NCBI GenBank assembly: GCA_021734595.1
Contig: JAIPIO010000094.1
Location: 1 to 12,820 of the forward strand
Source: Kiritimatiellales bacterium
GTDB lineage: Bacteria; Verrucomicrobiota; Kiritimatiellia; Kiritimatiellales; Pontiellaceae
DNA: 12,820 bases
Direction of reading: 5' to 3'
Under the pieces are notes generated by a model. It searched no databases. It saw only the letters and a program-made list of their open reading frames with translations, and had not been told where the DNA came from. Positions 1 through 6,957 of the stretch are shown here, one piece after another (within the stretch, counting starts at the first letter, position 1; each line of letters opens with the position of its first letter). Position numbers and translations under genes: made by a program.

Positions 1-257
1 ACATTGCCGGAACCGATCCCACCAACGGAGCGTCCTTTTTCCGCGTCACTTCGCAAGCCGCCGCTCCCGGAGGCTTTGTCATAAACTGGGATACCGCCCC
101 CGGCCGTGTCTATACCGTGCGATGGACCGACTCGCTCACCAACAGTTTCCAGTCATTGGAAAGCGGCATCCCCTACCCGCAAAACAGCTATACCGACACC
201 GTCCATACGGCAGAAGCCAACAGCTTCTACGAACTGGAAGTCGCCCGGGCGGAATAG
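1..257 (+). CDS. C-terminal 84 residues of a secreted/surface protein (5' end outside window)
   Basis: The frame is open from base 3 to the TAG at 255-257 and has no start inside the window, so this is the tail of a longer protein. It begins with IAGTDPTNGASFFRVT, an Asp/Asn-rich 'AGTDPTN' calcium-loop-like segment. A short beta-rich module follows, containing VYTVRWTDSLTNSFQSLESG and ending in FYELEVARAE. From memory, tails of this kind (AGTDPTN loop, then 'Y.V.W..SL...F..L......Y.D......FY.L.V') close many large exported proteins of Kiritimatiellota and Verrucomicrobiota and may act in secretion or surface attachment; that role is inference. The residues FQSLE are encoded by a copy of the dispersed 17-base palindrome (146-162). 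The catalytic or binding part of the protein is not visible, so its function cannot be named. Confidence 0.75.
   Translation, partial: IAGTDPTNGASFFRVTSQAAAPGGFVINWDTAPGRVYTVRWTDSLTNSFQSLESGIPYPQNSYTDTVHTAEANSFYELEVARAE
146..162. repeat. Dispersed palindrome copy 1 (in the upstream gene)
   Basis: TTTCCAGTCATTGGAAA differs at one position from TTTCCAAnnnTTGGAAA. It is read in the frame ttc-cag-tca-ttg-gaa, giving FQSLE. Confidence 0.8.
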
Positions 258-282
258 GAATTAACGCGGGCTCATCGACCGC

Positions 283-302
283 GGACAGCGAGGACGCTAT
301 CC
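283..302. terminator. Hairpin between the upstream gene and acnA (possible terminator)
   Basis: GGACAGCG (283-290), loop AGGA, then CGCTATCC (295-302). This gives an 8-base-pair stem with a single C-A mismatch, 25 bases after the stop codon at 257. There is no T run on either side, so it is not a canonical intrinsic terminator. It sits between two convergent genes, where a bidirectional transcription end or mRNA 3' stabiliser would be expected. Confidence 0.4.
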
Positions 303-353
303 CTCCACTAAACGCCACCAACGAAAAAGACGGCCCGTTTCCGAACCGCCCAA

Positions 354-367
354 AGCCTCGAGAGGCT
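354..367 (-). terminator. Small hairpin overlapping the acnA stop codon
   Basis: AGCCTC-GA-GAGGCT on the + strand forms a 6-base-pair stem with a minimal loop. On the - strand the second arm is followed by TTTG. The hairpin overlaps the acnA TAG (complement of 366-368). The stem is short and the T tract only three bases, so termination here would be weak. It may work with the hairpin at 283-302. Confidence 0.3.
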
Positions 368-2987
368 ATGCCCCCTGCATGAAATTCCGCAGCACATAGT
401 TCAATACGCCGCCGTTCTTGAGGTATTCAATCTCCAGCGGGGTGTCGACGCGGGCTTTGACCTGGAACTCCTTATCGTCGGCTTTGATGGTGAGGATCTT
501 ACCGGGTTCGAAACCTTCGGCGATGCCGGTGATGGTGTAGTTCTCTTTTCCGGTGAGACCGAGACTTTCGGCGGTTTCGCCGTCGATGAACTCGCAGGGA
601 ACCACGCCCATGCCGACGAGGTTGGAGCGGTGGATGCGCTCGAAGCTTTCGGCGATGACCGCCTTGACGCCCTGGAGCTTGGTGCCCTTCGCCGCCCAGT
701 CGCGCGACGAGCCGGCGCCGTACATCTGTCCGGCGAGCACGATGAGGTTTTTGCCTTCCTCGATGTATTTCATCGCGGCGGTGTAGATCGGCATCTCTTC
801 GCCGTCCTTGGCGGTGAATCCGCCTTCGCGGTCGACGAGCTTGTTCTTGATGCGAATGTTGCCGAAGGTGCCGCGCATCATCACTTCGTGGTTGCCGCGG
901 CGCGAGCCGAAGCTGTTGAAGTCGCGCTTCTCGACGCCGCGTTCGAGCAGGTACTGCGTCGCCGGGTTATCTTCGGGGATCACGCCGGCCGGAGAGATGT
1001 GGTCGGTGGTGATGAAGTCGCCGAAGTAGCCGAGCACGGCCGCGTTGTCGATATCCGCCAGTATTCCAGCGGGTTGATCGCAACCTTCGAAGAAGGAAGG
1101 TTCGCGGATGTAGGTCGAAGCGTCGTCCCAGTTGAAGACCTCACCACCGGCCACATCGAGCGCATTCCACTGCTCGTTGGCGGTGAAGATGTCGGCGTAG
1201 ACGGACTTGTAGTATTCGGAGTTCGCCGCAATCTTAATGGCTTCCGCCAATTCCTGTTCGGTGTACCAGATATCCTTCAGGTAGACGTCGTTGCCGTCTT
1301 TGTCCTGACCGATCGGATCGGTTTCCATGTTGATGTTGACCGTGCCGGCCAGGCCATAGGCCACCACCAGCGGCGGCGAGGCCAGATAGTTCGCCTTGGT
1401 GAGCGGGTGGACGCGGCCTTCGAAGTTGCGGTTGCCGGAAAGCACGGCGCCGACGGTGAGGCCGTTCTCCTTAATGGCCGCCTCGATCGGCTCGGCCAAC
1501 GGGCCGGAGTTTCCGATGCAGGTGGCGCAGCCGTAAGCCGCGACGTTGAAGCCGAGGGTTTCGAGCGGAGCCAGCAGACCGGATTCCTTCAGGTATTCCG
1601 TCGCCACCTGCGAGCCGGGGGCCAGCGAAGTCTTGACGTAGGCCGGAACCTTGAGTCCTTTTTCAACCGCCTTTTTGGCGACTAGTCCCGCGCCCATGAC
1701 CAGGCTCGGGTTGGAGGTGTTGGTGCAGCTCGTGATCGAGGCGATCACCACCGCACCGTCCTTCAAGGTTCCGAAGCCTGGAACTTCCACGGCTTTTTCT
1801 TCCAATGGTTGGAAGTCGTCGTTGAACTCCTGCTTGAGTTCGCCGATGGCCAGGCGCTGCTGCGGCTTGTTCGGGCCGGCGACGCAGGCGACAACACTGC
1901 CGAGATCCAGCTCAAGCGTATCGGTGTAGTCGGCTTCTCCGTCGAATCCCCACAGCCCCTGCGCCTTGCAGTATTTTTCAACCAGTTCGCACTGCTCGTC
2001 GGAGCGGCCGGTTTCGCGCAGGTAGTCGATGGTCTTGTCGTCGATGGCGAAGAAGCCCATGGTGGCACCGTATTCCGGCCCCATGTTGGCCACAGGGCAG
2101 CGGTCGGCGAGCGACAGGTTGGCCGCGCCTTCGCCGTAGAACTCGACGAATTTTCCGACCACGCCTTTCTCGCGCAGCATTTTAGTGACGGTCAGCGCAA
2201 GGTCGGTGGCGGTAACGCCGGCACTCAGTTTTCCGGTCAGCTTGAAACCGACCACTTCGGGCGTGAGGATCGGGATCGGCTGGCCGAGCATGGCGGCTTC
2301 GGCTTCAATGCCGCCAACGCCCCACCCCAGCACGCCCATGCAATTGATGGTCGTCGTGTGCGAATCGGTGCCGACGAGCGTGTCGGGATAGGCGACGCCG
2401 TCGTCGCCCACCATCACGCAACCGGCGAGGTATTCCATGTTGATCTGGTGGCAGATGCCGAGGCCGGGCGGCAGTACGCGCAGCTTTTCAAATGCCTGCT
2501 GTCCCCATTTGAGAAATTTGTAGCGTTCTTCGTTGCGCTCGAATTCGCGCCCGACGTTGATTTTGAACGATGCGGCGTGCCCGGCATCGTCAAGCTGGAC
2601 GGAATGGTCGATCACGAGGTCGACGGGGATGAGCGGCTCGATCTGCCCGGCATCCTTGCCGGCTTTCTGCATGGCGGAGCGCAGCGCGGCGAGGTCGACC
2701 ACACAGGGAACGCCGGTAAAGTCCTGCAAGAGGACGCGGGCGGGCATGTAGGGCAGTTCCTGCTTTTCGGCGGTCGGGGTCCACTTGACCAGCGTTTCCA
2801 CCTGCTCGGGGGTGTAGGCCGGGTGGCCCTGCATCCGCACCAGCGATTCAATCAGAATCTTGACCGACTTCGGCGTCTTCGAGAGATCGCCGTAGCCCTT
2901 TTCTTCCAGGGCCTGGAGGCTGCAGTAGGAAATCTTCCGGCCATTGGAGAGTTCCAATTCCTTCTTCGCAAAATCAAATGTGCTCAT
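366..2987 (-). CDS. acnA: Aconitate hydratase A (complete)
   Basis: Catalyses citrate to isocitrate via cis-aconitate in the cytoplasm, using a [4Fe-4S] cluster. The 873-residue length matches the AcnA/IRP-type family (about 890). Cluster-binding cysteines are visible: Cys421 in SCTNTSNP, and Cys487 and Cys490 in GCATCIGNSG. The N-terminal half has LQDFTGVPCVVDLAALR (about 87-103) and VGTDSHTT (205-212). The C-terminal swivel domain has GAGSSRDWAAKG and ESFERIHRSNLVGMG. The ATG at 2987 is preceded on the - strand by AAAGGA (complement of 2995-3000), 7 bases away, which supports this start. It is transcribed divergently from the mannan operon, so it is probably a housekeeping gene and not part of that pathway. 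Oddity: a non-conserved linker just before the SCTN motif (FQPLE, 392-396) is encoded by a copy of the dispersed palindrome at 1799-1815. Confidence 0.97.
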   Translation of the reverse strand: MSTFDFAKKELELSNGRKISYCSLQALEEKGYGDLSKTPKSVKILIESLVRMQGHPAYTPEQVETLVKWTPTAEKQELPYMPARVLLQDFTGVPCVVDLAALRSAMQKAGKDAGQIEPLIPVDLVIDHSVQLDDAGHAASFKINVGREFERNEERYKFLKWGQQAFEKLRVLPPGLGICHQINMEYLAGCVMVGDDGVAYPDTLVGTDSHTTTINCMGVLGWGVGGIEAEAAMLGQPIPILTPEVVGFKLTGKLSAGVTATDLALTVTKMLREKGVVGKFVEFYGEGAANLSLADRCPVANMGPEYGATMGFFAIDDKTIDYLRETGRSDEQCELVEKYCKAQGLWGFDGEADYTDTLELDLGSVVACVAGPNKPQQRLAIGELKQEFNDDFQPLEEKAVEVPGFGTLKDGAVVIASITSCTNTSNPSLVMGAGLVAKKAVEKGLKVPAYVKTSLAPGSQVATEYLKESGLLAPLETLGFNVAAYGCATCIGNSGPLAEPIEAAIKENGLTVGAVLSGNRNFEGRVHPLTKANYLASPPLVVAYGLAGTVNINMETDPIGQDKDGNDVYLKDIWYTEQELAEAIKIAANSEYYKSVYADIFTANEQWNALDVAGGEVFNWDDASTYIREPSFFEGCDQPAGILADIDNAAVLGYFGDFITTDHISPAGVIPEDNPATQYLLERGVEKRDFNSFGSRRGNHEVMMRGTFGNIRIKNKLVDREGGFTAKDGEEMPIYTAAMKYIEEGKNLIVLAGQMYGAGSSRDWAAKGTKLQGVKAVIAESFERIHRSNLVGMGVVPCEFIDGETAESLGLTGKENYTITGIAEGFEPGKILTIKADDKEFQVKARVDTPLEIEYLKNGGVLNYVLRNFMQGA
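1799..1815. repeat. Dispersed palindrome copy 2 (inside acnA)
   Basis: CTTCCAATGGTTGGAAG has both terminal bases off consensus while the inner 12 arm bases are intact. On the - strand it reads ttc-caa-cca-ttg-gaa, giving FQPLE in a variable interdomain linker of aconitase. Confidence 0.75.
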
Positions 2988-3068
2988 ATTCTCGTCCTTT
3001 GTTGGTTGGAAAGGCTGGAAATTAGTGATTTACACCGCAGGTGTCAACGCCGTCCCCGCAGGCAAAGG

Positions 3069-3085
3069 ATTCCAATGGCTGGAGG
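3069..3085. repeat. Dispersed palindrome copy 3 (degenerate, intergenic)
   Basis: ATTCCAATGGCTGGAGG has four mismatches to TTTCCAAnnnTTGGAAA. It is counted because it lies in register with three better copies, its centre 21 bases from the next centre. Confidence 0.45.
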
Positions 3086-3089
3086 ATTG

Positions 3090-3106
3090 TTTCCAATCCT
3101 TGGAAG
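3090..3106. repeat. Dispersed palindrome copy 4 (intergenic)
   Basis: TTTCCAATCCTTGGAAG has one mismatch (last base). Its centre at 3098 is 31 bases from the next copy's centre. Confidence 0.85.
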
Positions 3107-3120
3107 ATTCGGCCGCCGTT

Positions 3121-3137
3121 TTTCCAAGGTCTGGAAG
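3121..3137. repeat. Dispersed palindrome copy 5 (intergenic)
   Basis: TTTCCAAGGTCTGGAAG has two mismatches. Its centre at 3129 is 32 bases from the next copy's centre. Confidence 0.8.
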
Positions 3138-3152
3138 ATACGGGCGGCATGG

Positions 3153-3169
3153 TTTCCAATCATTGGAAT
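3153..3169. repeat. Dispersed palindrome copy 6 (intergenic)
   Basis: TTTCCAATCATTGGAAT has one mismatch (last base). It is the copy nearest the operon, and its right arm TTGGAA is placed like a -35 element for the candidate promoter at 3163-3192. Confidence 0.85.
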
Positions 3170-3192
3170 ATTATTCTTTGCCCTTTTATTAT
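3163..3192 (+). promoter_or_regulatory. Candidate promoter for the mannan operon
   Basis: Possible -35 TTGGAA (3163-3168) and -10 TATTAT (3187-3192) with an 18-base spacer, in the most A/T-rich part of the intergenic region. The -10 would overlap the 14-base palindrome at 3189-3202, as a repressor operator would. The -35 is a poor match and is itself part of palindrome copy 6, so this is only a suggestion. TATGAT at 3195-3200 is an alternative -10, but no good -35 is spaced correctly for it. Confidence 0.25.
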
Positions 3193-3202
3193 CATATGAT
3201 AA
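3189..3202. promoter_or_regulatory. Candidate operator: 14-base perfect palindrome TTATCATATGATAA
   Basis: TTATCATATGATAA equals its own reverse complement over all 14 bases. It lies 39 bases upstream of the GH130 start and downstream of or over the likely -10. It is unrelated in sequence to the TTTCCAA palindromes. The LacI-family protein encoded two genes down is the obvious candidate ligand. The centre is A/T, not the CpG typical of LacI/GalR operators. Confidence 0.45.
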
Positions 3203-3226
3203 ATAGGTTGCTTTCATGATTTTAAC

Positions 3227-3232
3227 AGGAGG
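3227..3232 (+). promoter_or_regulatory. Strong ribosome binding site of the GH130 gene
   Basis: AGGAGG, followed by a further G, ends 9 bases before the ATG at 3242 and fixes that start. It is the best Shine-Dalgarno match in the operon. Confidence 0.8.
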
Positions 3233-3241
3233 GATCACGCT

Positions 3242-4243
3242 ATGAGCAAGGTAGTTAATGGAGTGAGTCTGCCGGATATGCCCTGGGAAGAGAAACCCGC
3301 AGGCTGCACCAAGCAATTGTGGCGCTACTCCGCCAACCCGATCATTGACTGGAACCCGATCCCGGACGGAGCGCGGGCATTCAACAGCGCGGTGGTGCCC
3401 TACGGCGACGGTTATGTCGGCGTGTTCCGCATCGATCACCACAACGCCATGCCGCAGCTGCATTTCGGCACGAGCGCCAATGCGGTTGACTGGGATATCA
3501 ACAACGACGCGATCCAGTTTGTGGATGAGGATGGAAATCCAATGCCTCGCTCGGCATACTATTATGATCCGCGCGTGGTGAAGATCGAAGACACCTACTA
3601 TGTAACCTGGTGCAACGAGTTTGCCGGAACCATGTCCCCCACCATCGGCATTGCGAAGACGGACGACTTCAAGACCTTCGTGCAACTGGAAAACGCCTAT
3701 CTTCCGTTCAACCGCAACGGCGTGCTTTTCCCGCGCAAGATCAACGGCGAATTCGTGATGCTGAACCGCCCGAGCGACGACGGCCACACCCCGTTCGGCG
3801 ACATGTACGTGAGCCGCAGCCCCGACATGACCTTCTGGGGCAAGCACCGCCTCGTGATGAAGTCCGGCGTCGGCGGCTGGTGGGAAGGCACGAAGATCGG
3901 CCCCGGCCCTGTGCCGATCGAAATGGACGACTGCTGGCTGGTGATCTACCACGCGGTCATCAACAACTGCAACGGCTTCGTCTACAGCATGAGTACGGTG
4001 CTGCTCGACCTTGACGATCCGTCGAAGGTGCTGGCGCGCGGGAACCAGGCATTGCTGTCGCCCGAAAAGGATTATGAAACAACCGGGTTCGTGCCCAACG
4101 TCACCTTCCCGTGCGCAACGCTGTGCGATGCCGACACAGGCCGCCTTGCGATCTACTACGGCGCGGCCGACACCTATACGGCACTGGCCTTTGGCAAGGT
4201 GCAGGATCTTGTCGAGTGGACCAAAGCCAACAGCAGTGTTTAA
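3242..4243 (+). CDS. GH130-family mannoside phosphorylase
   Basis: Predicted to phosphorolyse beta-mannosides to alpha-mannose-1-phosphate plus a shorter sugar. At 333 residues with no signal peptide, it should be cytoplasmic and act after import. It shows the five-bladed propeller pattern of GH130: FNSAVV (47-52), YYDPRVVKIEDTYYVTW (107-123) with Asp109 in the 'DPR' motif as presumed catalytic acid, FNRNGVLFPRKI (156-167), WWEGTKIGPGPVP (213-225) and IYHAV (235-239). Arg158, Lys218 and His237 sit where phosphorylases of the family hold phosphate, which favours a phosphorylase over the GH130 hydrolases; this is from family memory, not an alignment. The exact linkage (beta-1,4 mannooligosaccharide, mannosyl-glucose or beta-1,2) cannot be told. 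It is the first gene of the operon and overlaps the next by TAATG. Confidence 0.88.
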   Translation: MSKVVNGVSLPDMPWEEKPAGCTKQLWRYSANPIIDWNPIPDGARAFNSAVVPYGDGYVGVFRIDHHNAMPQLHFGTSANAVDWDINNDAIQFVDEDGNPMPRSAYYYDPRVVKIEDTYYVTWCNEFAGTMSPTIGIAKTDDFKTFVQLENAYLPFNRNGVLFPRKINGEFVMLNRPSDDGHTPFGDMYVSRSPDMTFWGKHRLVMKSGVGGWWEGTKIGPGPVPIEMDDCWLVIYHAVINNCNGFVYSMSTVLLDLDDPSKVLARGNQALLSPEKDYETTGFVPNVTFPCATLCDADTGRLAIYYGAADTYTALAFGKVQDLVEWTKANSSV

Positions 4244-5259
4244 TGAAACCGACGAGAAAAGATCCGAGCCAGAGCGAGATTGCCGAGCGCGCCGGTGTGG
4301 CGCGCACCACGGTGTCGCTGGTGCTGCGTGGCGGCGAGGGACTAAAACCAGAGACGGTGGAGCGCGTGAAGGAAGCGGCCAAGGAACTTGGCTACCGCCC
4401 CAACATGCTGGTGCAGGGCATCCGTACCGGCAAGTCCCGCATGGTGGGGGTGATGATTCCTCCGTACGACTCCCACTGGTCGCAGGTGGTCTACGGCATC
4501 CACGACGAGCTGGCCAAAAACGACTACGCCCCGATCTTCCTTTGGTCGGCGCACCGCGATGAGGAGATGGACGAAAAACGGGAACTGAAACAGGTTCATC
4601 GGTTGCTCGACCGCCGCATCGATGGCGTCGTCCTGTGGCCCCATTTTGCGCGGATGTACGAACAGCATATCCATGAGTTTTCCTTGCGCAACCTGCCGGT
4701 GGTCACGGTCGACTGCCGCATCAATGGCAGTGTCAAGGCCGATGCCGTTCTGAGCGACGACCGGGCCGGCGCAAAAGCCGTTGCGGAACATCTGCTTGGG
4801 CTGGGCCACAAAAACATCATCCATTTCTGCGGCCCCGAAACGGAAGAGTGGTCGCGCATGCGGCGCGAGGGATTTGAAACGACTCCCAACTGCATTTCAG
4901 TGGAAGTTCCTCTCAAGCCCCCGCGCACCGCCATCATCCGCAAGGCCCTCGAAGCCTACCCGGAAACCACGGCCGTGTTCGCTTCCACCGATCACATTGC
5001 GCAGGATGTCTACGAAGCAGCTACAGAACTGGGACTTTGTATTCCCGTCGGCCTTTCCGTGGTGGGATACAGCGATCTGGACTTTTCAAAATACCTGGCC
5101 CCGCCGCTGACCACCGTGCACGCCTGCCCCTACGAGATGGGACGGCGCGCGGCGCAAATGGTCATGGAACGCATAGCAGGGAACGCGGACGATGCGGCGG
5201 CGCAGGCAGAATACCTCCCGGTTGAACTGGTCGTCCGCAAGTCGACCCGATCCATTTAA
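4243..5259 (+). CDS. LacI-family transcriptional regulator
   Basis: 338 residues, counted from the ATG in the TAATG overlap. Residues upstream in the same frame lie inside the GH130 gene and are not expected. The N-terminal helix-turn-helix SEIAERAGVARTTVSLVLRG (11-30) is followed by the hinge GYRPNMLVQGIRTGKS (50-65), then a periplasmic-binding-protein-like sensor domain (VGVMIPPYDSHW, IDGVVLWP, VFASTDHIAQDVY, VVGYSDLDFSKYLAPPLTTV). The hinge residue that in LacI is the minor-groove-inserting leucine is Ile60 here. There is no Shine-Dalgarno before the ATG, so translation is probably coupled to GH130. As the only regulator in the operon it probably represses it and is released by a mannose-containing oligosaccharide or sugar phosphate. 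The palindrome at 3189-3202 is the likeliest site. Confidence 0.93.
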   Translation: MKPTRKDPSQSEIAERAGVARTTVSLVLRGGEGLKPETVERVKEAAKELGYRPNMLVQGIRTGKSRMVGVMIPPYDSHWSQVVYGIHDELAKNDYAPIFLWSAHRDEEMDEKRELKQVHRLLDRRIDGVVLWPHFARMYEQHIHEFSLRNLPVVTVDCRINGSVKADAVLSDDRAGAKAVAEHLLGLGHKNIIHFCGPETEEWSRMRREGFETTPNCISVEVPLKPPRTAIIRKALEAYPETTAVFASTDHIAQDVYEAATELGLCIPVGLSVVGYSDLDFSKYLAPPLTTVHACPYEMGRRAAQMVMERIAGNADDAAAQAEYLPVELVVRKSTRSI

Positions 5260-5263
5260 TTAG

Positions 5264-5270
5264 AAAGGAA
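5264..5270 (+). promoter_or_regulatory. Ribosome binding site of the first sulfatase gene
   Basis: AAAGGAA lies 7 bases before the ATG at 5278, within the 18-base gap after the lacI-type stop. It sets the start directly in front of a signal peptide. Confidence 0.7.
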
Positions 5271-5277
5271 CAAAGCA

Positions 5278-6957
5278 ATGCATAAAAAGAACGTGGTAAC
5301 TCTCGCAGGTTTGCTCATGGTGCTGTCCCTGGCAGGAATAGCAAGCGGCAAGCCGTTGAATGTACTCTTTATTGGTGTGGACGACCTTCGGGTGCAGTTG
5401 AACTCCTATGGCTATCCGCAAATGAAGACGCCGAACTTCGACCGGATGGCCGAGATGGGTGTCCAGTTTAACCGCGCCTATGTGCAGCAGGCGGTTTGCG
5501 CGGCGTCGCGCGCCAGTTTCCTGACCGGCTGCCGGCCGGACACGACCGGCGTGAACTATCCCTACAGCCCATGGTTCGAGGATGTCTTCATAAAGCAGTA
5601 CAAACCGGTGGCGCAGGTATTTGCCGAAAACGGTTTCTATGCGCGCACTCTCGGCAAGATCCACCATGGCCCCTCGGACGCGGGACTCAGCGAGCCTCAT
5701 TTTGGAGGAAAGACCCCAGATTTTCTGTTGCCGGAAAATCAACACCCTGGCAAGAAACCCGACTACATCCATCTGGTGAAACCATGGGAACATGCCGACC
5801 TGCCGGACAACGCCTATGGCGATGGTCAGATCGCCGATGAAACCATTGCCACCATCCGCCGCGCGGTGAAGCAAGATAAACCGTTCTTCATAGCCCCCGG
5901 CTTCAAGAAGCCCCACCTGCCGTTTGTCTGCCCGAAAAAATATTATGATCTCTATTCCGACAAGGACATCGAGCTCGCCCCACATCCCAAGCGCGGGAAG
6001 AACCAACCCGCGTTCACCGTGACCAGTTCGACCGGGGCTTCCAAATGGTGGAAATATCCAGAGACCGGAATCGACGATGAAAACGCGCGCCAGTTAATCC
6101 ACAGCTACTATGCCTGCACCAGCTTCATCGATGCCCAGCTCGGCAAAATCCTCGACGAGTTGGAGGCACAGAACCTGCTCGACTCGACGGTTGTCGTCGT
6201 CTGGTCGGACCACGGCTGGCATCTCGGCGACCACGGCATGTGGGGCAAGAGCACCTGCTACGAGTGGTCGGCGCATGCGCCGCTGTTCGCCTATGTGCCC
6301 GGCATGAAAGCCGCCGGAAAGCCAACCGATGCGCTGGTGGAATATGTCGACCTCTTCCCCAGCGTGCTCGACCTCTGCGGCTTGCCCATTCCCGATTACC
6401 TGGAGGGAACGAGTTTTGCACCGTTGCTGCAGGACGTTTCCAAACCTTGGAAAAAGGCCGCTTTCAGCCAGTTCCCGCGCAACGACAAGGAACTGGGGAA
6501 CCTCGAAGGCTACAGCCTTCGGACAAAGGATTTCCGCTACACCCGCTGGGTAAAGCATGACGGCGGCCAAACGGTTTTCGAGGAACTCTACGACGAGCGC
6601 GCAAACCTGCTCGAAACCGAGAACCTTGCCGGGAACCCCGAATTCAAACAGACATTGGAAGAACACCGCGACCTGTTTTCCAAGGGTTGGAAAAACGCCC
6701 TGCCACCGGGTGTTAAAACAACTTCCAATATGCCGCGCGGCGACGACTCGTGGTATTACAAGGGCAAAAAGGAGCGGACCGACGCGGACGTACCGAAGAC
6801 AAAGAAGAAAAAGGGCAAAGGCGGCAAAAATGAAACCTCGGAGAACAAGCCGTGGATTGCCGACTTTTTCAAGCGAAATCCCAAGGCCGATACCAACGGC
6901 GACGGCGTACTGGCCAGGGATGAAGTGGAACTATTCAGGGCGGAAAAGAAAAAATGA
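5278..6957 (+). CDS. S1 family sulfatase, iduronate-2-sulfatase-like, with C-terminal EF-hand
   Basis: Hydrolyses a sulfate ester on a glycan in the periplasm or outside. An N-terminal signal peptide (about 1-24, ending GIASG) precedes a 559-residue protein. The metal-binding pair Asp35-Asp36 is in GVDDL. The formylglycine motif CAASR (74-78), with Cys74 to be oxidised, sits in VCAASRASFLTG. DHGWHLGDHG (311-320) and WGKST (322-326) supply further active-site residues. The layout GVDDLR...CAASR...DHGWHLG...WGKST..EWSAH.PL matches the iduronate-2-sulfatase branch (S1_7-like), though substrate cannot be read from this. A Lys/Gly-rich linker (about 496-517) leads to one EF-hand loop, DTNGDGVLARDE (538-549). 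Its stop overlaps the next start (ATGA). Three copies of the TTTCCAA palindrome lie in the gene, two of them exact. The Cys-type motif needs a separate maturase (anSME or FGE), not seen here. Confidence 0.93.
   Translation: MHKKNVVTLAGLLMVLSLAGIASGKPLNVLFIGVDDLRVQLNSYGYPQMKTPNFDRMAEMGVQFNRAYVQQAVCAASRASFLTGCRPDTTGVNYPYSPWFEDVFIKQYKPVAQVFAENGFYARTLGKIHHGPSDAGLSEPHFGGKTPDFLLPENQHPGKKPDYIHLVKPWEHADLPDNAYGDGQIADETIATIRRAVKQDKPFFIAPGFKKPHLPFVCPKKYYDLYSDKDIELAPHPKRGKNQPAFTVTSSTGASKWWKYPETGIDDENARQLIHSYYACTSFIDAQLGKILDELEAQNLLDSTVVVVWSDHGWHLGDHGMWGKSTCYEWSAHAPLFAYVPGMKAAGKPTDALVEYVDLFPSVLDLCGLPIPDYLEGTSFAPLLQDVSKPWKKAAFSQFPRNDKELGNLEGYSLRTKDFRYTRWVKHDGGQTVFEELYDERANLLETENLAGNPEFKQTLEEHRDLFSKGWKNALPPGVKTTSNMPRGDDSWYYKGKKERTDADVPKTKKKKGKGGKNETSENKPWIADFFKRNPKADTNGDGVLARDEVELFRAEKKK
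6038..6054. repeat. Dispersed palindrome copy 7 (first sulfatase)
   Basis: CTTCCAAATGGTGGAAA has two mismatches. It is read tcc-aaa-tgg-tgg-aaa, giving SKWWK. Confidence 0.6.
6437..6453. repeat. Dispersed palindrome copy 8 (exact, first sulfatase)
   Basis: TTTCCAAACCTTGGAAA is an exact match to the consensus. It is read gtt-tcc-aaa-cct-tgg-aaa, giving VSKPWK. Confidence 0.95.
6677..6693. repeat. Dispersed palindrome copy 9 (exact, first sulfatase)
   Basis: TTTCCAAGGGTTGGAAA is an exact match, exactly 240 bases after copy 8. It is read ttt-tcc-aag-ggt-tgg-aaa, giving FSKGWK. Confidence 0.95.

Larger units (their letters stand above)
2988..3241. promoter_or_regulatory. Divergent intergenic region acnA / mannan operon
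   Basis: These 254 bases have no credible gene of their own; the ORFs that cross them run antisense to acnA or GH130. Contents from the acnA side: the acnA ribosome binding site (2995-3000); two direct TGGAAA half-sites (TTGGAAA at 3006-3012 and CTGGAAA at 3015-3021); four palindromes of the TTTCCAAnnnTTGGAAA type (3069-3169); an A/T-rich stretch with a 14-base palindrome (3189-3202); and the GH130 ribosome binding site (3227-3232). Promoters for both directions must lie here, or acnA may be read from further upstream. Confidence 0.8.

Noticed and set aside
1082..1102. Inverted repeat AACCTTC-7 bases-GAAGGTT inside acnA
   Set aside because: It encodes ordinary aconitase residues (EPSFFEG), occurs once and does not match the recurrent palindrome. 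It is probably chance.
2944..2957. Everted TTGGA-GAG-TTCCAA near the acnA start
   Set aside because: The half-sites point the opposite way from the recurrent palindrome and it occurs once, so it was not counted as a copy.
630..3206. Long + strand ORFs (630-1685, 1809-3206) opposite acnA
   Set aside because: They lie wholly or mostly antisense to an unmistakable aconitase and have low-complexity translations rich in Gly, Val, Arg and His with no family features. They are typical shadows in G+C-rich DNA.
3001..3241. Small RNA or riboswitch in the divergent intergenic region
   Set aside because: The structure present is explained by separate short palindromes. No known aptamer pattern or terminator with a T run was recognised.
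3044..3952. 302-residue - strand ORF across the intergenic region and GH130
   Set aside because: It runs antisense to a clear GH130 gene and through the palindrome cluster, and no recognisable domain or ribosome site was seen.
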